From Pimelobacter simplex (GTDB taxonomy: Bacteria; Actinomycetota; Actinomycetes; Propionibacteriales; Nocardioidaceae), in the NCBI RefSeq assembly GCF_900114845.1, contig NZ_FOUK01000001.1, positions 970,479 to 1,034,478 on the forward strand: 64,000 nt of DNA, read 5' to 3'. Within the stretch, counting starts at the first letter, position 1. Each line of letters begins with the position of its first letter. The notes beneath the pieces are model-generated. The model was not told the DNA's origin. It saw only the letters and a program-made list of their open reading frames with translations, and made no database searches. The position numbers were made by a program, and so were the translations under genes. Shown here piece by piece: positions 10,801 through 17,517 of the stretch.

Positions 10801-10918
10801 GCTGCCGGCCGACCTGAGCGGACCGGACGGGTGGCCCGGCCTCGCCGTCCTGGCGGCCCGGCCGGGGAAGTCCGCCGCGCTCGGGAAGGCGAGAGAGCTG
10901 AGAAGTCGCTTGACGTGA
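7799..10918 (+). CDS. Large uncharacterised protein paired with SWIM protein
   Basis: Encodes 1039 residues, Ala/Leu/Asp-rich and probably helical-repeat in fold, with no signal peptide or membrane segment. The N-terminus (TARDRALELCRELGW) and the C-terminal domain (DLVLPDRPGEVYRVVKGW, LTTGMVAVALGMVGQDGERGLAGEH, then VSPARLVRVLEKRRHLLPLLW) resemble in layout the DUF6493/DUF7824-type proteins that follow SWIM proteins in actinobacteria; that match is from memory and tentative. It overlaps the SWIM gene by four bases, so stoichiometric co-expression is likely. Possible roles include a defence or stress complex; nothing in the sequence settles this. Confidence 0.75.
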   Translation: MTTSTTARDRALELCRELGWTEVTAEQAAGHPIGTPEQQRVLRDGLSRSGWEELSLTHAERAALAVLAVRVGVDARRIVTLLRFAGVPGDAFGDAVAARGSDDAARFVAEAVRTANRFHEHAVSRLGRVVVRLVHELGLPVPAEVSYLKDWAALVAEKEAPDDRFAEHARVAVDAGLPLTGPFGPLFGAAVGQGRLTRPEALRLAFTGLDTAVRPGDRKVWTRILVDDLDVTDAELVERADALVVVLATGEGPVVEAFAPRLLAAVPDDLVPDVLAAASTVRTKKARRAVTAAAARRLPPEALAPEPDEAPAERGRWLPAPPLAPVPAFTLGAVGPDRLTDLTDLAGLLLGRPEEVVDVETERFLALANALARTDPDGVRQALRGVPETWRCGLWPVAAWVAGEPGPDPSSVNPLVARDAAVVARLGAVPALLSTPSSDDLRIDPADLADRLRAYRAAGVAAAGADLLVALLRLDLDLAGGDGGAAVRAELATLDVPVLDAAGAALPVAAGPLAAGYLADPVVEPEVRVAPRARYWDIDEPVVPASLALFAGLLGRARWMGGRALALWPGWGEATARQLGGGYPDAGFGIGARQLARRAAPLGPGATVNLLAGPRGAHPVAAEDAARAVTEAWARGLLRPGVADARYLDWNVVPGQLAALAPVLLDHADDGLAAVVWPVLADLVAIAVDAPRLLSGTAELAEALLALAPGAVAAVADGRAPQEVLEVPGLRALAARSGSSRAVVAARAAVALLPAPVVPDIPVPAPEPAPPADPSLDADWPAGAGSLAEVADGIALTAQWEDPAATTKMLAFDLVLPDRPGEVYRVVKGWTYDLESEGQCAATERGTGAAAWLSWDGTRMTVSPHRDRVNGRSGPLQHDGPVRPLTTGMVAVALGMVGQDGERGLAGEHLLDVLAARERIGSAVVRSATRLLLTQPDVSPARLVRVLEKRRHLLPLLWPLLTEPVRAAGSTDGPPPRWLNQVLVVALVHAPALRVAARTGRLPADLSGPDGWPGLAVLAARPGKSAALGKARELRSRLT

Positions 10919-10974
10919 AGCGCTAGGGAGCCGTGGCCGGGTGCGGCCCGGGCCCGGATCAGGCATGATGAGGC

Positions 10975-11151
10975 ATGGTCATTCTTCTCGTGGTCCTCGC
11001 CGCCGTCGTGATCCTCTTCGCCCTGAGCTGGTGGCTCAACGGCCGGCCCGCCGCCCGTCGCGGTGCCGGCATCGAGCAGGGCCGCCGAAGGGCGAACGGT
11101 GAGGCCGAGAGCTGGCGCGCCTCGCACTCGTCCGGCGGCCCGATCCCCTGA
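10975..11151 (+). CDS. Small single-pass membrane protein (58 aa)
   Basis: ATG at 10975 opens a 58-residue frame. Residues 1-22 (VILLVVLAAVVILFALSWWL) form one membrane helix, followed by a basic then mixed tail (RPAARRGAGIEQGRRRAN) ending SSGGPIP. CATGAT at 10964-10969 lies five bases before the start, the spacing seen at other apparent leaderless starts here. Codon use is that of a real gene. Function unknown; likely N-out or C-in anchored peptide. It stands alone between two larger transcription units. Confidence 0.6.
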   Translation: MVILLVVLAAVVILFALSWWLNGRPAARRGAGIEQGRRRANGEAESWRASHSSGGPIP

Positions 11152-11224
11152 CCTGAGGAGGCGCCGGCGCTCACCGGCACTCTCCGACGCGGTGGCGATC
11201 CGCCGCGCCCGTTCCGCATGTCGT

Positions 11225-11253
11225 TTGCAAAGTCTATCGACTTAATGCACTAT
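11225..11253 (+). promoter_or_regulatory. Promoter of the cysteine leader/CDO operon with inverted repeat
   Basis: TTGCAA (11225-11230), a 17-base spacer and CACTAT (11248-11253) form a -35/-10 pair, with the leader ATG six bases further on, so transcription probably starts on that ATG. The spacer contains AAGTC-TATC-GACTT (11229-11242), a perfect 5-bp inverted repeat where a repressor could sit. The stretch is clearly more AT-rich than its surroundings. Confidence 0.6.
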
Positions 11254-11259
11254 TGAGTC

Positions 11260-11328
11260 ATGACCGGACTCCCCCTCGCCTCGCTCGTCACTCTCCGTGA
11301 CCCGCGCGGGTGTTGTCGCTGCTGTTGA
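11260..11328 (+). CDS. Cys-rich leader peptide (22 aa), putative cysteine-responsive attenuator
   Basis: A 22-codon frame begins at ATG 11260 and ends DPRGCCRCC-stop, with four Cys codons in the last five. It lies 49 bases upstream of cysteine dioxygenase. Cys-tract leader peptides upstream of sulfur genes are known in actinobacteria (for example Mycobacterium), where stalling at Cys codons under cysteine limitation changes expression of the downstream operon. Here GGGTGT (11308-11313, at the first Cys codon) can pair with ACACCC (11359-11364), which abuts the GAGGA ribosome site at 11366-11370, giving a possible switch. The pairing is short and is an inference. Confidence 0.72.
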   Translation: MTGLPLASLVTLRDPRGCCRCC

Positions 11329-11377
11329 TCCCGACCCGATCCAGCACCGACCACTCCCACACCCCGAGGAACCTGCC

Positions 11378-11827
11378 ATGACCCAGCTCGCCGTCCTGCC
11401 CCTCCTCGAGGTCGTCCGCAACCACGCGGCCGACCCCGACCTGCACCACCTGCTCGACCACGACCCCTACGAGCGCTCGTGGATCCGCCTGCTCACCACC
11501 GAGGACTACGAGCTCTGGCTCATCTCGTGGCCCGCGGGTGCCGCCACCGACTGGCACGACCACGGCTCGTCGTCCGGCGCGTTCACCGTCCTCGAGGGCC
11601 GGCTCACCGAGCACACCTTCGACGGCGGTCTCCGGCTCGTCGACCTCGCTCCCGGCGACGGCAAGGCGTTCGGCGCCGGCTACGCGCACGACGTCCGCAA
11701 CGCCACGGACGCCCCGGCGCTCTCGCTCCACGCGTACTCCCCGCGGCTGCACACGATGACCCGGTTCAAGTTCCACGGCGACCGGCTCGAGGCGCTCGGT
11801 GTCGAGAAGGCCGGGGAGGAGTGGTGA
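11378..11827 (+). CDS. Cysteine dioxygenase (cupin)
   Basis: Non-heme iron enzyme that oxidises cysteine to cysteine sulfinate; 149 residues, short as expected for bacterial type. The cupin motif WHDHGSSSGAFTVLEG near residues 58-72 supplies the metal-binding His pair and Glu, and the second-motif His is in GYAHDVRN near residue 107. The ATG at 11378 has GAGGA seven bases upstream; a GTG at 11297 in the same frame would overlap the leader peptide and is less likely. It is the first gene after a Cys-rich leader and overlaps a rhodanese by four bases, so this is a cysteine-catabolism operon that probably responds to cysteine supply. Confidence 0.92.
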   Translation: MTQLAVLPLLEVVRNHAADPDLHHLLDHDPYERSWIRLLTTEDYELWLISWPAGAATDWHDHGSSSGAFTVLEGRLTEHTFDGGLRLVDLAPGDGKAFGAGYAHDVRNATDAPALSLHAYSPRLHTMTRFKFHGDRLEALGVEKAGEEW

Positions 11828-12279
11828 GCACCCTCGCCGCAGCTCCCGCCCCCGCGCCGGTCCGGTACGACGGCGTCGACGCCCTCCTCGCCGACGCGCG
11901 CTCCCGGCTCGACCGGATCAGCCCGCGCGCGGCCTTCCAGGAGCTCGTCGCCCGCGTCCACGACCACGACCAGGCCGTCGTCCTCGTCGACATCCGGCCC
12001 GCCGCCCAGCGCGCGGCCGAGGGCGAGGTCGCCGCGTGGTTGCCGGCCCTCGTGGTCGAGCGCAACGTGCTCGAGTGGCGCTTCGACCCGCGCAGCGACG
12101 CGCGGCTGCCCGAGGCGTCGTACGACCTGCGGGTGCTGGTGCTGTGCCAGGAGGGCTACACCTCCTCGCTCGCCGCGGACGCCCTGCGGAGCCTCGGCAT
12201 CCACGGCGCCACCGACGTGATCGGCGGGTTCGCGGCCTGGCGCGCGGCCGGGATGCCCGTCGCGGGCGTCGCCGCGTGA
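11824..12279 (+). CDS. Rhodanese-like sulfurtransferase
   Basis: Encodes 151 residues with a single rhodanese domain. [17 protein letters not shown] is the first conserved block and [21 protein letters not shown] the active-site loop, with catalytic Cys near residue 109; [14 protein letters not shown] closes the fold. The GTG start overlaps the cysteine dioxygenase stop (GTGA), so the two are translationally coupled. Handling of sulfane sulfur released during cysteine breakdown is the likely role; the loop sequence CQEGYTSS fits a sulfurtransferase rather than a phosphatase. Confidence 0.9.
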   Translation: MSTLAAAPAPAPVRYDGVDALLADARSRLDRISPRAAFQELVARVHDHDQAVVLVDIRPAAQRAAEGEVAAWLPALVVERNVLEWRFDPRSDARLPEASYDLRVLVLCQEGYTSSLAADALRSLGIHGATDVIGGFAAWRAAGMPVAGVAA

Positions 12280-12301
12280 CCTGCTGAGTACGCTCGGTGT
12301 C

Positions 12302-12706
12302 ATGGGATACGAGGTCGACAAGACGGACGAGGAGTGGCGCGCCGAGCTGACTCCCGAGGAGTTCCAGGTGCTGCGCCAGGCGGGCACCGAGCGCGCGTTC
12401 ACCGGCGAGTACACCGACACCGAGACCACCGGCGTCTACCGCTGCAAGGCCTGCCAGGCCAAGCTGTTCGAGTCCGACACGAAGTTCCACTCCGGCTGCG
12501 GCTGGCCGAGCTTCTACCAGCCGATCAGCGACACGATCGAGTACATCGAGGACAACTCGCACGGCATGAAGCGGGTCGAGGTCCGCTGCGCCAACTGCGG
12601 GTCGCACCTCGGGCACGTGTTCCCCGACGGCTACGGCACGCCCACCGGTGACCGCTACTGCATCAACTCGATCAGCCTGACCCTGGAGCCCGCCGACCAG
12701 GCCTGA
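12302..12706 (+). CDS. msrB: Peptide methionine-(R)-S-oxide reductase
   Basis: Repairs methionine-R-sulfoxide in proteins using thioredoxin; 134 residues, the usual size. Two zinc-binding CxxC pairs are present (CKAC, CANC), with the family blocks [13 protein letters not shown] and [11 protein letters not shown] and the catalytic Cys in [10 protein letters not shown] near residue 120. TACGCT (12289-12294) lies seven bases before the ATG, suggesting its own leaderless start rather than read-through from the rhodanese gene 22 bases upstream. Fits the surrounding sulfur/redox group. Confidence 0.97.
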   Translation: MGYEVDKTDEEWRAELTPEEFQVLRQAGTERAFTGEYTDTETTGVYRCKACQAKLFESDTKFHSGCGWPSFYQPISDTIEYIEDNSHGMKRVEVRCANCGSHLGHVFPDGYGTPTGDRYCINSISLTLEPADQA

Positions 12707-12725
12707 TCCCGACTAGGGTCGGCGC

Positions 12726-13820
12726 ATGGCGAAGACCCCGGCGGCGATGGTCCAGGCAGGTGACCGCGAGGTCCGGGTGTCGAGCCCGGACCGCGTGATC
12801 TACGAGGCGACCGAGCGGACTCCCGAGGTCACCAAGCTCATGGTCGCCGAGTACGTCGCCGCGGCCGAGGACGGCCTCATGCGCGCGCTGCGGGAGCGGC
12901 CCACCGCGCTGGAGCGGTGGCCGTCGGGAGTCCGCGAGGGCTTCCGGCTGGCCACCGGTCCGCGCGACAACGACGCGGAGGGCTTCTACCAGAAGCGGGT
13001 CCCCAAGGGGGCTCCCGACTACCTCGAGGCCGTCGAGATCACCTTCCCCTCCGGCCGCACCGCCGAGGAGATCTGCCCGACCGAGATCGCCGTCCCCGTC
13101 TGGTGCGCCCAGATGGGCGCGCTCACCTTCCACCCCTGGCCGGTCCGGCGCGCGGACGTCGACCACCCCGACGAGCTGCGCATCGACTTCGACCCCCAGC
13201 CTGGGACGACCTTCTCCGACGCCGTCCGCGTCGCCGGCGTCGCCAACGAGCTGCTGACCGAGCTCGGTCTGGTCGGCTTCCCCAAGACCTCCGGCAACCG
13301 CGGCGTCCACGTCTACGTCCGGATCGAGCCCCGCTGGGAGTTCACCGACGTCCGCCACGCCGCCATCGCCTTCGGCCGCGAGCTCGCCCGCCGCGACGAG
13401 CAGGTCACCACCGCCTGGTGGAAGGAGGAGCGGGGCGAGCGCATCTTCATCGACTACAACCAGAACAACCGCGACCGCACGATCGCCTCGGCGTACTCGC
13501 TGCGGCCGCTGCCCGGCGCACCGGTCTCGACGCCGATGACGTGGGCCGAGCTCGCCGACGTCACCGATCCGCGCGAGTTCAACCTGTTCACCGTCCCCGA
13601 GCGCCTCGCCGACGGCGACCCGTGGGCGTCGATCGACGACACGACGTACTCGCTGCAGCCGCTGCTGGACCTGTGGGACCAGCAGGTCGCCGACGGCGAC
13701 GGCGAGCTCAACTTCCCGCCCGACTACCCGAAGATGCCGGGGGAGCCGCCGCGGGTGCAGCCCAGCAAGAAGGTCGCCGAGCACTGGGACGCGGAGGGCA
13801 ACCGGGTCGAGGGGACCTGA
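12726..13820 (+). CDS. ligD: LigD-type NHEJ polymerase domain protein
   Basis: Stand-alone LigD polymerase/primase of the archaeo-eukaryotic primase superfamily, used in Ku-dependent end joining. In 364 residues it shows HPWPVRRADVDHPDELRIDFDPQ with the catalytic DxD pair, FPKTSGNRGVHVYVRI and, further on, IFIDYNQNNRDRTIASAYSLRP, all hallmark LigD-pol segments. TAGGGT (12714-12719) lies six bases before the ATG. No ligase or nuclease domain is fused; an ATP-dependent ligase is encoded separately 0.6 kb downstream on the other strand. No Ku gene is in the window. Confidence 0.92.
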   Translation: MAKTPAAMVQAGDREVRVSSPDRVIYEATERTPEVTKLMVAEYVAAAEDGLMRALRERPTALERWPSGVREGFRLATGPRDNDAEGFYQKRVPKGAPDYLEAVEITFPSGRTAEEICPTEIAVPVWCAQMGALTFHPWPVRRADVDHPDELRIDFDPQPGTTFSDAVRVAGVANELLTELGLVGFPKTSGNRGVHVYVRIEPRWEFTDVRHAAIAFGRELARRDEQVTTAWWKEERGERIFIDYNQNNRDRTIASAYSLRPLPGAPVSTPMTWAELADVTDPREFNLFTVPERLADGDPWASIDDTTYSLQPLLDLWDQQVADGDGELNFPPDYPKMPGEPPRVQPSKKVAEHWDAEGNRVEGT

Positions 13821-13836
13821 GCCCGCCCCCCGTCAC

Positions 13837-13875
13837 GCGGTCAGCCGGTCAGCCGGTCAGGCGGTCAGGCGGTCT
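13837..13875. repeat. 8-bp tandem repeat (GCCGGTCA/GGCGGTCA)
   Basis: About four and a half units of an 8-base repeat run from 13837 to 13875, covering the last codons of the downstream minus-strand gene. Each unit contains TCA, which reads as TGA on the minus strand, so the gene would end within a few codons whatever the copy number. Confidence 0.7.
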
Positions 13876-14398
13876 CGTGCTCCAGCAGGTGCAGCACCGG
13901 GACGCCGAGCTTGCGCCGGGCCCGCGACGTCCAGTCGACGTGGAAGAACTCCGCGACCAGGTGCGGCCGGGTCAGGATGATCGACTCCCGGCCGTCGACC
14001 TCCTTGACCTTCGCGATGAGCGCGTCGACCGGCGCCTCGGTGACGACGACAGCCGAGCCCAGGTGGGCGCCGGTGGCGAGCATCTCCTCGCGGGTGGCGG
14101 CGAGCTCGCGGTCGGCCTGCTCGCGGTACTCCTCGCGCAGGGCGTCGATCTCGTCGGGCGAGGGCGTGATGGGGGGAGCGATGAGGTCGGCGCCGCCGAT
14201 CACCCCCAGCGAGGCCTCGACCGCTGCGGCGGCGTCGGCCATCGGCAGCAGCACGTGATAGATCACCTCGATGGTGGGGTCGTCGTCGAGCTCCACGTGG
14301 AGCGAGCGGACCTGGGCGGCGTCGGCGGGGGTGAGTGCCTTCTCGATGAGCAGGACGACGTCGTACGGCTCCTCGCGGGGAGCGGGCTCGCTGGTCAT
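13865..14398 (-). CDS. Hypothetical protein, possibly universal-stress-like
   Basis: Encodes 177 residues, soluble, with alternating beta and helical pattern: YDVVLLIEKALT and SAVVVTEAPVDALIAKVKEV, then REDSII-like strand SIILTRPHLVAEFFHVDW and a closing RARRKLGVPVLHLLEH. That last part resembles the end of universal stress proteins, but the nucleotide-binding G-2x-G-9x-G motif is absent, so the family call is weak. It sits between the LigD polymerase and ATP-dependent ligase genes and is co-oriented with the ligase, 38 bases after it, so co-transcription with a repair gene is likely. Confidence 0.7.
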   Translation of the reverse strand: MTSEPAPREEPYDVVLLIEKALTPADAAQVRSLHVELDDDPTIEVIYHVLLPMADAAAAVEASLGVIGGADLIAPPITPSPDEIDALREEYREQADRELAATREEMLATGAHLGSAVVVTEAPVDALIAKVKEVDGRESIILTRPHLVAEFFHVDWTSRARRKLGVPVLHLLEHETA

Positions 14399-14436
14399 GG
14401 CCCCATCCTGCCCCGAGGCAGGTCACCGGTCGAGGC

Positions 14437-15552
14437 TCACCCCCCGAGGACGTCCGCCAGGTCGTAGCGCACCGGCTGCTCCAGCTGGTCGTACCCGCAC
14501 GACTCGGGGTCGCGGTCGTCGCGCCACCGCTTGAAGTGGGCCGTGTGCCGGAAGCGGCGGCCCTCCATGGCGTCGTACTTGACCTCGATGACGCGGTCGG
14601 GCCGCAGCGGCGTGAACGACAGGTCCTTGCCCTGGCTCCACCGGCTCTGGGTGCCCGGCTGGCGGCCCGGGTTGGCCACCAGGAACTCCTGCCAGCGGCC
14701 CCACGGGTGCTCCTCGATGGGGACGACGAGCGACTGCAGCTCGTGCCACAGCTCGGCGCGGCGCTGGGCGGTGAAGGACGCGCTGACACCGATGTGCTGC
14801 AGCTCGCCGCCGTCGTACAGGCCGAGGAGGAGGCTGCCGATCAGCGGGTTCTCCGGCGTGCTCGTCTTGTGCTCGCGGAAGCCGGCGAGCACCACGTCCG
14901 CCGTCCGCTCGTGCTTGATCTTGAGCATCGTCCGGGCATTGGGGGCGTACGGCGCGCTCAGCGGCTTCGCCACCACCCCGTCGAGCCCGGCGCCCTCGAA
15001 CTGGTGGAACCACTCCTCGGCCACCGCGGGATCGGTGCTCGTGCGGGTCAGGTGGCACCGGCCGCCGGTGGCGGCGCCCAGGTGGCCGAGGGCCTCCTCG
15101 AGCGCAGCGCGGCGCTCGGCGAACGGGCGGTCGACGTACGACTCGTCGCCGAGGGCCAGCAGGTCGAACGCGACGAAGTCCGCCGGCGTCTGCTCGGCCA
15201 GGAGGTTGATCCGCGACGCCGCCGGGTGGATCCGCTCCTGCAGCACCTCGAACTGCAGCCGTCCCTTGCCGTCCGCCCCCGCCTGCGCCACGAAGATCTC
15301 ACCGTCGAGCACGCACCGCTCGGGCAGCTCGGCCCTCATCGCCGCCACCAGCTCGGGGAAGTAGCGCGTCAGCGGCTTGGTGTTCCGGCTCGCCAGCTCC
15401 ACCTCGTCGCCGTCGCGGAACACGATGCAGCGGAAGCCGTCCCACTTGGGCTCGAAGCTGAGTCCCTGCGCGTCGTACTTGGCCGGGTCGGGGACGCCGG
15501 ACACGGCCTTGGCGAGCATCGGCAGGACGGGCGGCAGCACGGGGAGGTCCAC
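14437..15552 (-). CDS. ATP-dependent DNA ligase (LigC type)
   Basis: Seals DNA nicks using ATP; 371 residues with the nucleotidyltransferase domain first and an OB fold after. The adenylation motif is EPKWDGFRCIV (Lys near residue 34), followed by LDGEIFV, FVAFDLLAL, GLDGVVAKPLSAPY and the motif V region TMLKIKHERTADVV. GTG at 15552 is chosen because TAGTCT lies seven bases upstream; a longer start at 15585 is possible but adds unconserved residues. With the LigD polymerase encoded nearby it makes a split NHEJ-like or base-repair set. Confidence 0.92.
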   Translation of the reverse strand: MDLPVLPPVLPMLAKAVSGVPDPAKYDAQGLSFEPKWDGFRCIVFRDGDEVELASRNTKPLTRYFPELVAAMRAELPERCVLDGEIFVAQAGADGKGRLQFEVLQERIHPAASRINLLAEQTPADFVAFDLLALGDESYVDRPFAERRAALEEALGHLGAATGGRCHLTRTSTDPAVAEEWFHQFEGAGLDGVVAKPLSAPYAPNARTMLKIKHERTADVVLAGFREHKTSTPENPLIGSLLLGLYDGGELQHIGVSASFTAQRRAELWHELQSLVVPIEEHPWGRWQEFLVANPGRQPGTQSRWSQGKDLSFTPLRPDRVIEVKYDAMEGRRFRHTAHFKRWRDDRDPESCGYDQLEQPVRYDLADVLGG

Positions 15553-15591
15553 GCTGCAGAGACTAGGCCCCGGCGCGCGATTCATCGGTGG

Positions 15592-15664
15592 AGCCGGTGA
15601 CAGGATTTGAACCCGCGACCCTCTTATTACAAGTAAGACGCTCTACCAACTGAGCTACACCGGC
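15592..15664 (-). tRNA. tRNA-Thr (anticodon TGT)
   Basis: On the minus strand the acceptor stem GCCGGTG pairs with CACCGGC. The D arm GCTCAGTTGGTAGAGC, anticodon arm TCTTA-CTTGTAA-TAAGA with TGT at the anticodon, and T arm with GGTTCAAATCC are all intact. The CCA end is encoded in the DNA at 15589-15591. Reads ACA Thr codons. Confidence 0.97.
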
Positions 15665-15989
15665 CGGCGCCCGGTGTCCGGGCACCGCGCAATCCTAGTC
15701 AGCCCCGCTCCCGGCCCCTCAAGCCCGCCGCCGGTCGAGCCGGACGGCCTCGGCGCTGCCGCCTCGCGGTGCGAGCGCATGCCCAGAGTTGCCCGCTTGG
15801 TGTCGCGATCTTGCGCTCAGTCGTGGGGGTGTGCGTCTCGATAGGCGGGATCGGGCCGTCTCATCTGCCTCATTGACAACTCTAGACATCAAAACTAGGC
15901 ATTGTCTGGATTTGAGACTTGCCCAATATTTACCGTCCCGAGTCACGGGGAGTGCGAAAGGCGCACGCCCCGCGACGAGAGGAACGGAA
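15665..15989. other. Intergenic region upstream of the secreted hexapeptide precursor
   Basis: No credible gene of normal composition lies here. The right half (about 15860-15940) is conspicuously AT-rich for this genome and holds a promoter (next entry). A small hairpin, GTGCG-AAAGG-CGCAC (15952-15966), precedes the peptide start by 23 bases in the mRNA leader, and GAGAGGAAC at 15977-15985 is the ribosome site. Confidence 0.6.
15873..15901 (+). promoter_or_regulatory. Promoter of secreted peptide gene (TTGACA-17-TAGGCA)
   Basis: A perfect -35 TTGACA (15873-15878), a 17-base spacer rich in A and T and a -10-like TAGGCA (15896-15901) predict a transcript starting near 15908 with an 80-base leader. 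A consensus -35 this good is rare in the window, which suggests strong or sigma-A-dependent expression of the peptide. Confidence 0.6.
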
Positions 15990-16103
15990 ATGTCGCGTCT
16001 GAAGAAGGCTCTGGTCGTCGGTGTGGTTGCCGGGATGACGGTGTTCGGGGTGGTGGCCAGCCCGGCGGCGCCGGCGTCGGCGGACCGCGGGACCTGCTGC
16101 TGA
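15990..16103 (+). CDS. Secreted peptide precursor, predicted mature DRGTCC
   Basis: A 37-residue frame with its own consensus promoter and ribosome site. The N-terminus MSRLKK is a basic n-region, ALVVGVVAGMTVFGVVA the hydrophobic core, and SPAAPASA a signal-peptidase I c-region with Ala-Ser-Ala directly before D32. Cleavage there leaves the hexapeptide DRGTCC. Precursors of this shape (Sec signal plus a 5-10 residue C-terminal product) are what Phr/PapR-type signalling peptides look like. It is convergent with four HTH-TPR genes and shares a terminator with the first, so a receptor is at hand. Alternatives: a Cys-sensing leader peptide (unlikely, no gene follows on this strand) or an unprocessed small membrane peptide. 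No function has been shown. Confidence 0.7.
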   Translation: MSRLKKALVVGVVAGMTVFGVVASPAAPASADRGTCC

Positions 16104-16115
16104 GCTGATCGGCGA

Positions 16116-16147
16116 GGTCGGCTCCGCCCGGGTGGGCGGAGCCGACC
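16116..16147. terminator. Bidirectional terminator hairpin
   Basis: A perfect 14-bp stem (16116-16129 with 16134-16147) with a GGGT loop lies between the convergent peptide gene (stop at 16103) and the HTH-TPR gene (stop at 16151). It should end both transcripts. No U-tract follows, as is usual in high-GC actinobacteria. Confidence 0.8.
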
Positions 16148-16150
16148 CGG

Positions 16151-17491
16151 CTAGCGCTGCGGGCGGAGTCCCTGGGCGATGCAGGCGCGGTGGAAGGCGT
16201 CGGCGGCGAGGCCGAGCTCGTCCAGCTCCTCGAAGGCGGCGCCGAGCCGGAACCAGGCCAAGGCGATGACGTCGTCCGCCTGACAGGTCGTGAGGAGGTG
16301 GGTCGCCGCGTGCAGGGACGCCAGCGCACCGTCGACGTCGCGGAGGCGGGCTGCGATCCGAGCGCGCAGCATGAGCTGCCACGCGCGGATGTCGATCGCG
16401 TCGGCCGGGGCGAAGTCCTCGCTCTCGTGGAGCACGCGCAGAGCCTCTTCGTCATCGCCGAGCGCGTGGTGGGCGCGAGCTGTGTTGAGCCGGTGCCGGG
16501 CGAGCTGAATGGCACCGGCGCCCGCCCAGTCGAGCTCCTGACCGGCCAGCGCGAGCAGGTCGAGCGCGATCCGAGGGTCGGCCTCCTCCAGGTCGAGCTG
16601 GATGCTCGCAACCTGGGCACGCAGCATGCCGATGCGCCGGGAGTCGCCGTCCGGCTCCAGGAGCTCGAGCGCGGCGGTGACGAGCTCGAGCGCCGCGGGG
16701 AGGTCGCCAGCGGCCTGCTTGGCCACGCCGGCGTTCCACAGGGCGGAGCCCTTCGCAGCGGCGAGGCCCAGGCGCTCGGCGTGAGCGGCCGCCCGGAGGC
16801 ACACGCGCGCACACTGGCCCAGGTCACCCCGGAGCATGTGAGCGACAGCCCCTGTCACCGTCAGCTGGATCGCCACGGTCGTGTCCGCGAGGCCAAGCTC
16901 TTGCATCGGGCCACTTGCGCGCTCGCCGACGGCGATCATCTCGTCGATCTGCAATGTCTCCCGGTAGCACCGGCTGAGCGAGATCAGGTCCTCCACCCAC
17001 GCCACCTCCGCCACCGGTACGGCGGTCACCCGGCGCAGCTCGTCGATCGCCTCGGCGAGGTCGCCGGACGCCTCGAGGGCCTTGGCGCGCAGGCGACGCG
17101 CGGCGCGGTCGAGGTGGGGCGCGGTCGCGCCTGCTGCGTCGAGCTGCTCCAGGATGCGCTCGGCGGTCGCCCGGGCGGCGGAGGAGTCCTGGCTCGACAG
17201 CGTGAAACCGGCGAGGTCGAGGTCACCCTGGAGGTCGGCCAGCACGTCGCGGCTCAGGCCGGTGACGAGCAGCTCGGCAGAGGTGGCGGTCGCGTCGGCG
17301 ACGGCGGAGAGCACGGCGAGGTCCGGGGTGCGGATGCCGCGCTCGAGCTCGTCGAGCGCAGCGGAGTCGAGACCGATCGCGTCCGCCAGGTCGCGCAGCG
17401 GGACCGCGAAGACCTCACGCGCGGCGCGCACCCGCTGGCCGACGACCGACGGATCGACCTGCCGCAGCAGCTCGGCCAGATCGGTCGTCAC
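16151..17491 (-). CDS. HTH-TPR regulator 1 of four
   Basis: Encodes 446 residues. An N-terminal XRE-like helix-turn-helix (VGQRVRAAREVFAVPLRDLA, then GLDSAALDELERGIRTPDLA) covers residues about 16-62, followed by roughly 350 residues of tetratricopeptide-type helical repeats (LRAKALEASGDLAEAIDELR; ALWNAGVAKQAAGDLPAALEL; RARIAARLRDVDGALASLH). The block AVPVAEVAWVEDLISLSRC is shared with the next two genes, so they are paralogues. HTH plus TPR is the architecture of RRNPP receptors, which bind short peptides in the TPR groove. It is the last gene of a minus-strand operon, 26 bases after its neighbour, and is convergent with the secreted peptide gene. The GTG at 17491 fits the paralogues' N-termini. 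Confidence 0.82.
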   Translation of the reverse strand: MTTDLAELLRQVDPSVVGQRVRAAREVFAVPLRDLADAIGLDSAALDELERGIRTPDLAVLSAVADATATSAELLVTGLSRDVLADLQGDLDLAGFTLSSQDSSAARATAERILEQLDAAGATAPHLDRAARRLRAKALEASGDLAEAIDELRRVTAVPVAEVAWVEDLISLSRCYRETLQIDEMIAVGERASGPMQELGLADTTVAIQLTVTGAVAHMLRGDLGQCARVCLRAAAHAERLGLAAAKGSALWNAGVAKQAAGDLPAALELVTAALELLEPDGDSRRIGMLRAQVASIQLDLEEADPRIALDLLALAGQELDWAGAGAIQLARHRLNTARAHHALGDDEEALRVLHESEDFAPADAIDIRAWQLMLRARIAARLRDVDGALASLHAATHLLTTCQADDVIALAWFRLGAAFEELDELGLAADAFHRACIAQGLRPQR

Positions 17492-17517
17492 GGTGGTCAA
17501 GATAACCCGACGGGTCG

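Noticed and set aside
11297..11377. Upstream GTG extension of cysteine dioxygenase
   Set aside because: It would overlap the leader peptide, adds residues not expected in the family, and has no ribosome site, whereas the ATG at 11378 has GAGGA at good spacing.
15990..16103. Secreted peptide as a Cys-attenuation leader, since it ends in Cys-Cys like the leader at 11260
   Set aside because: A terminator and a convergent gene follow at once, so there is no downstream gene on that strand to control, and it has a full Sec signal peptide with a ribosome site.
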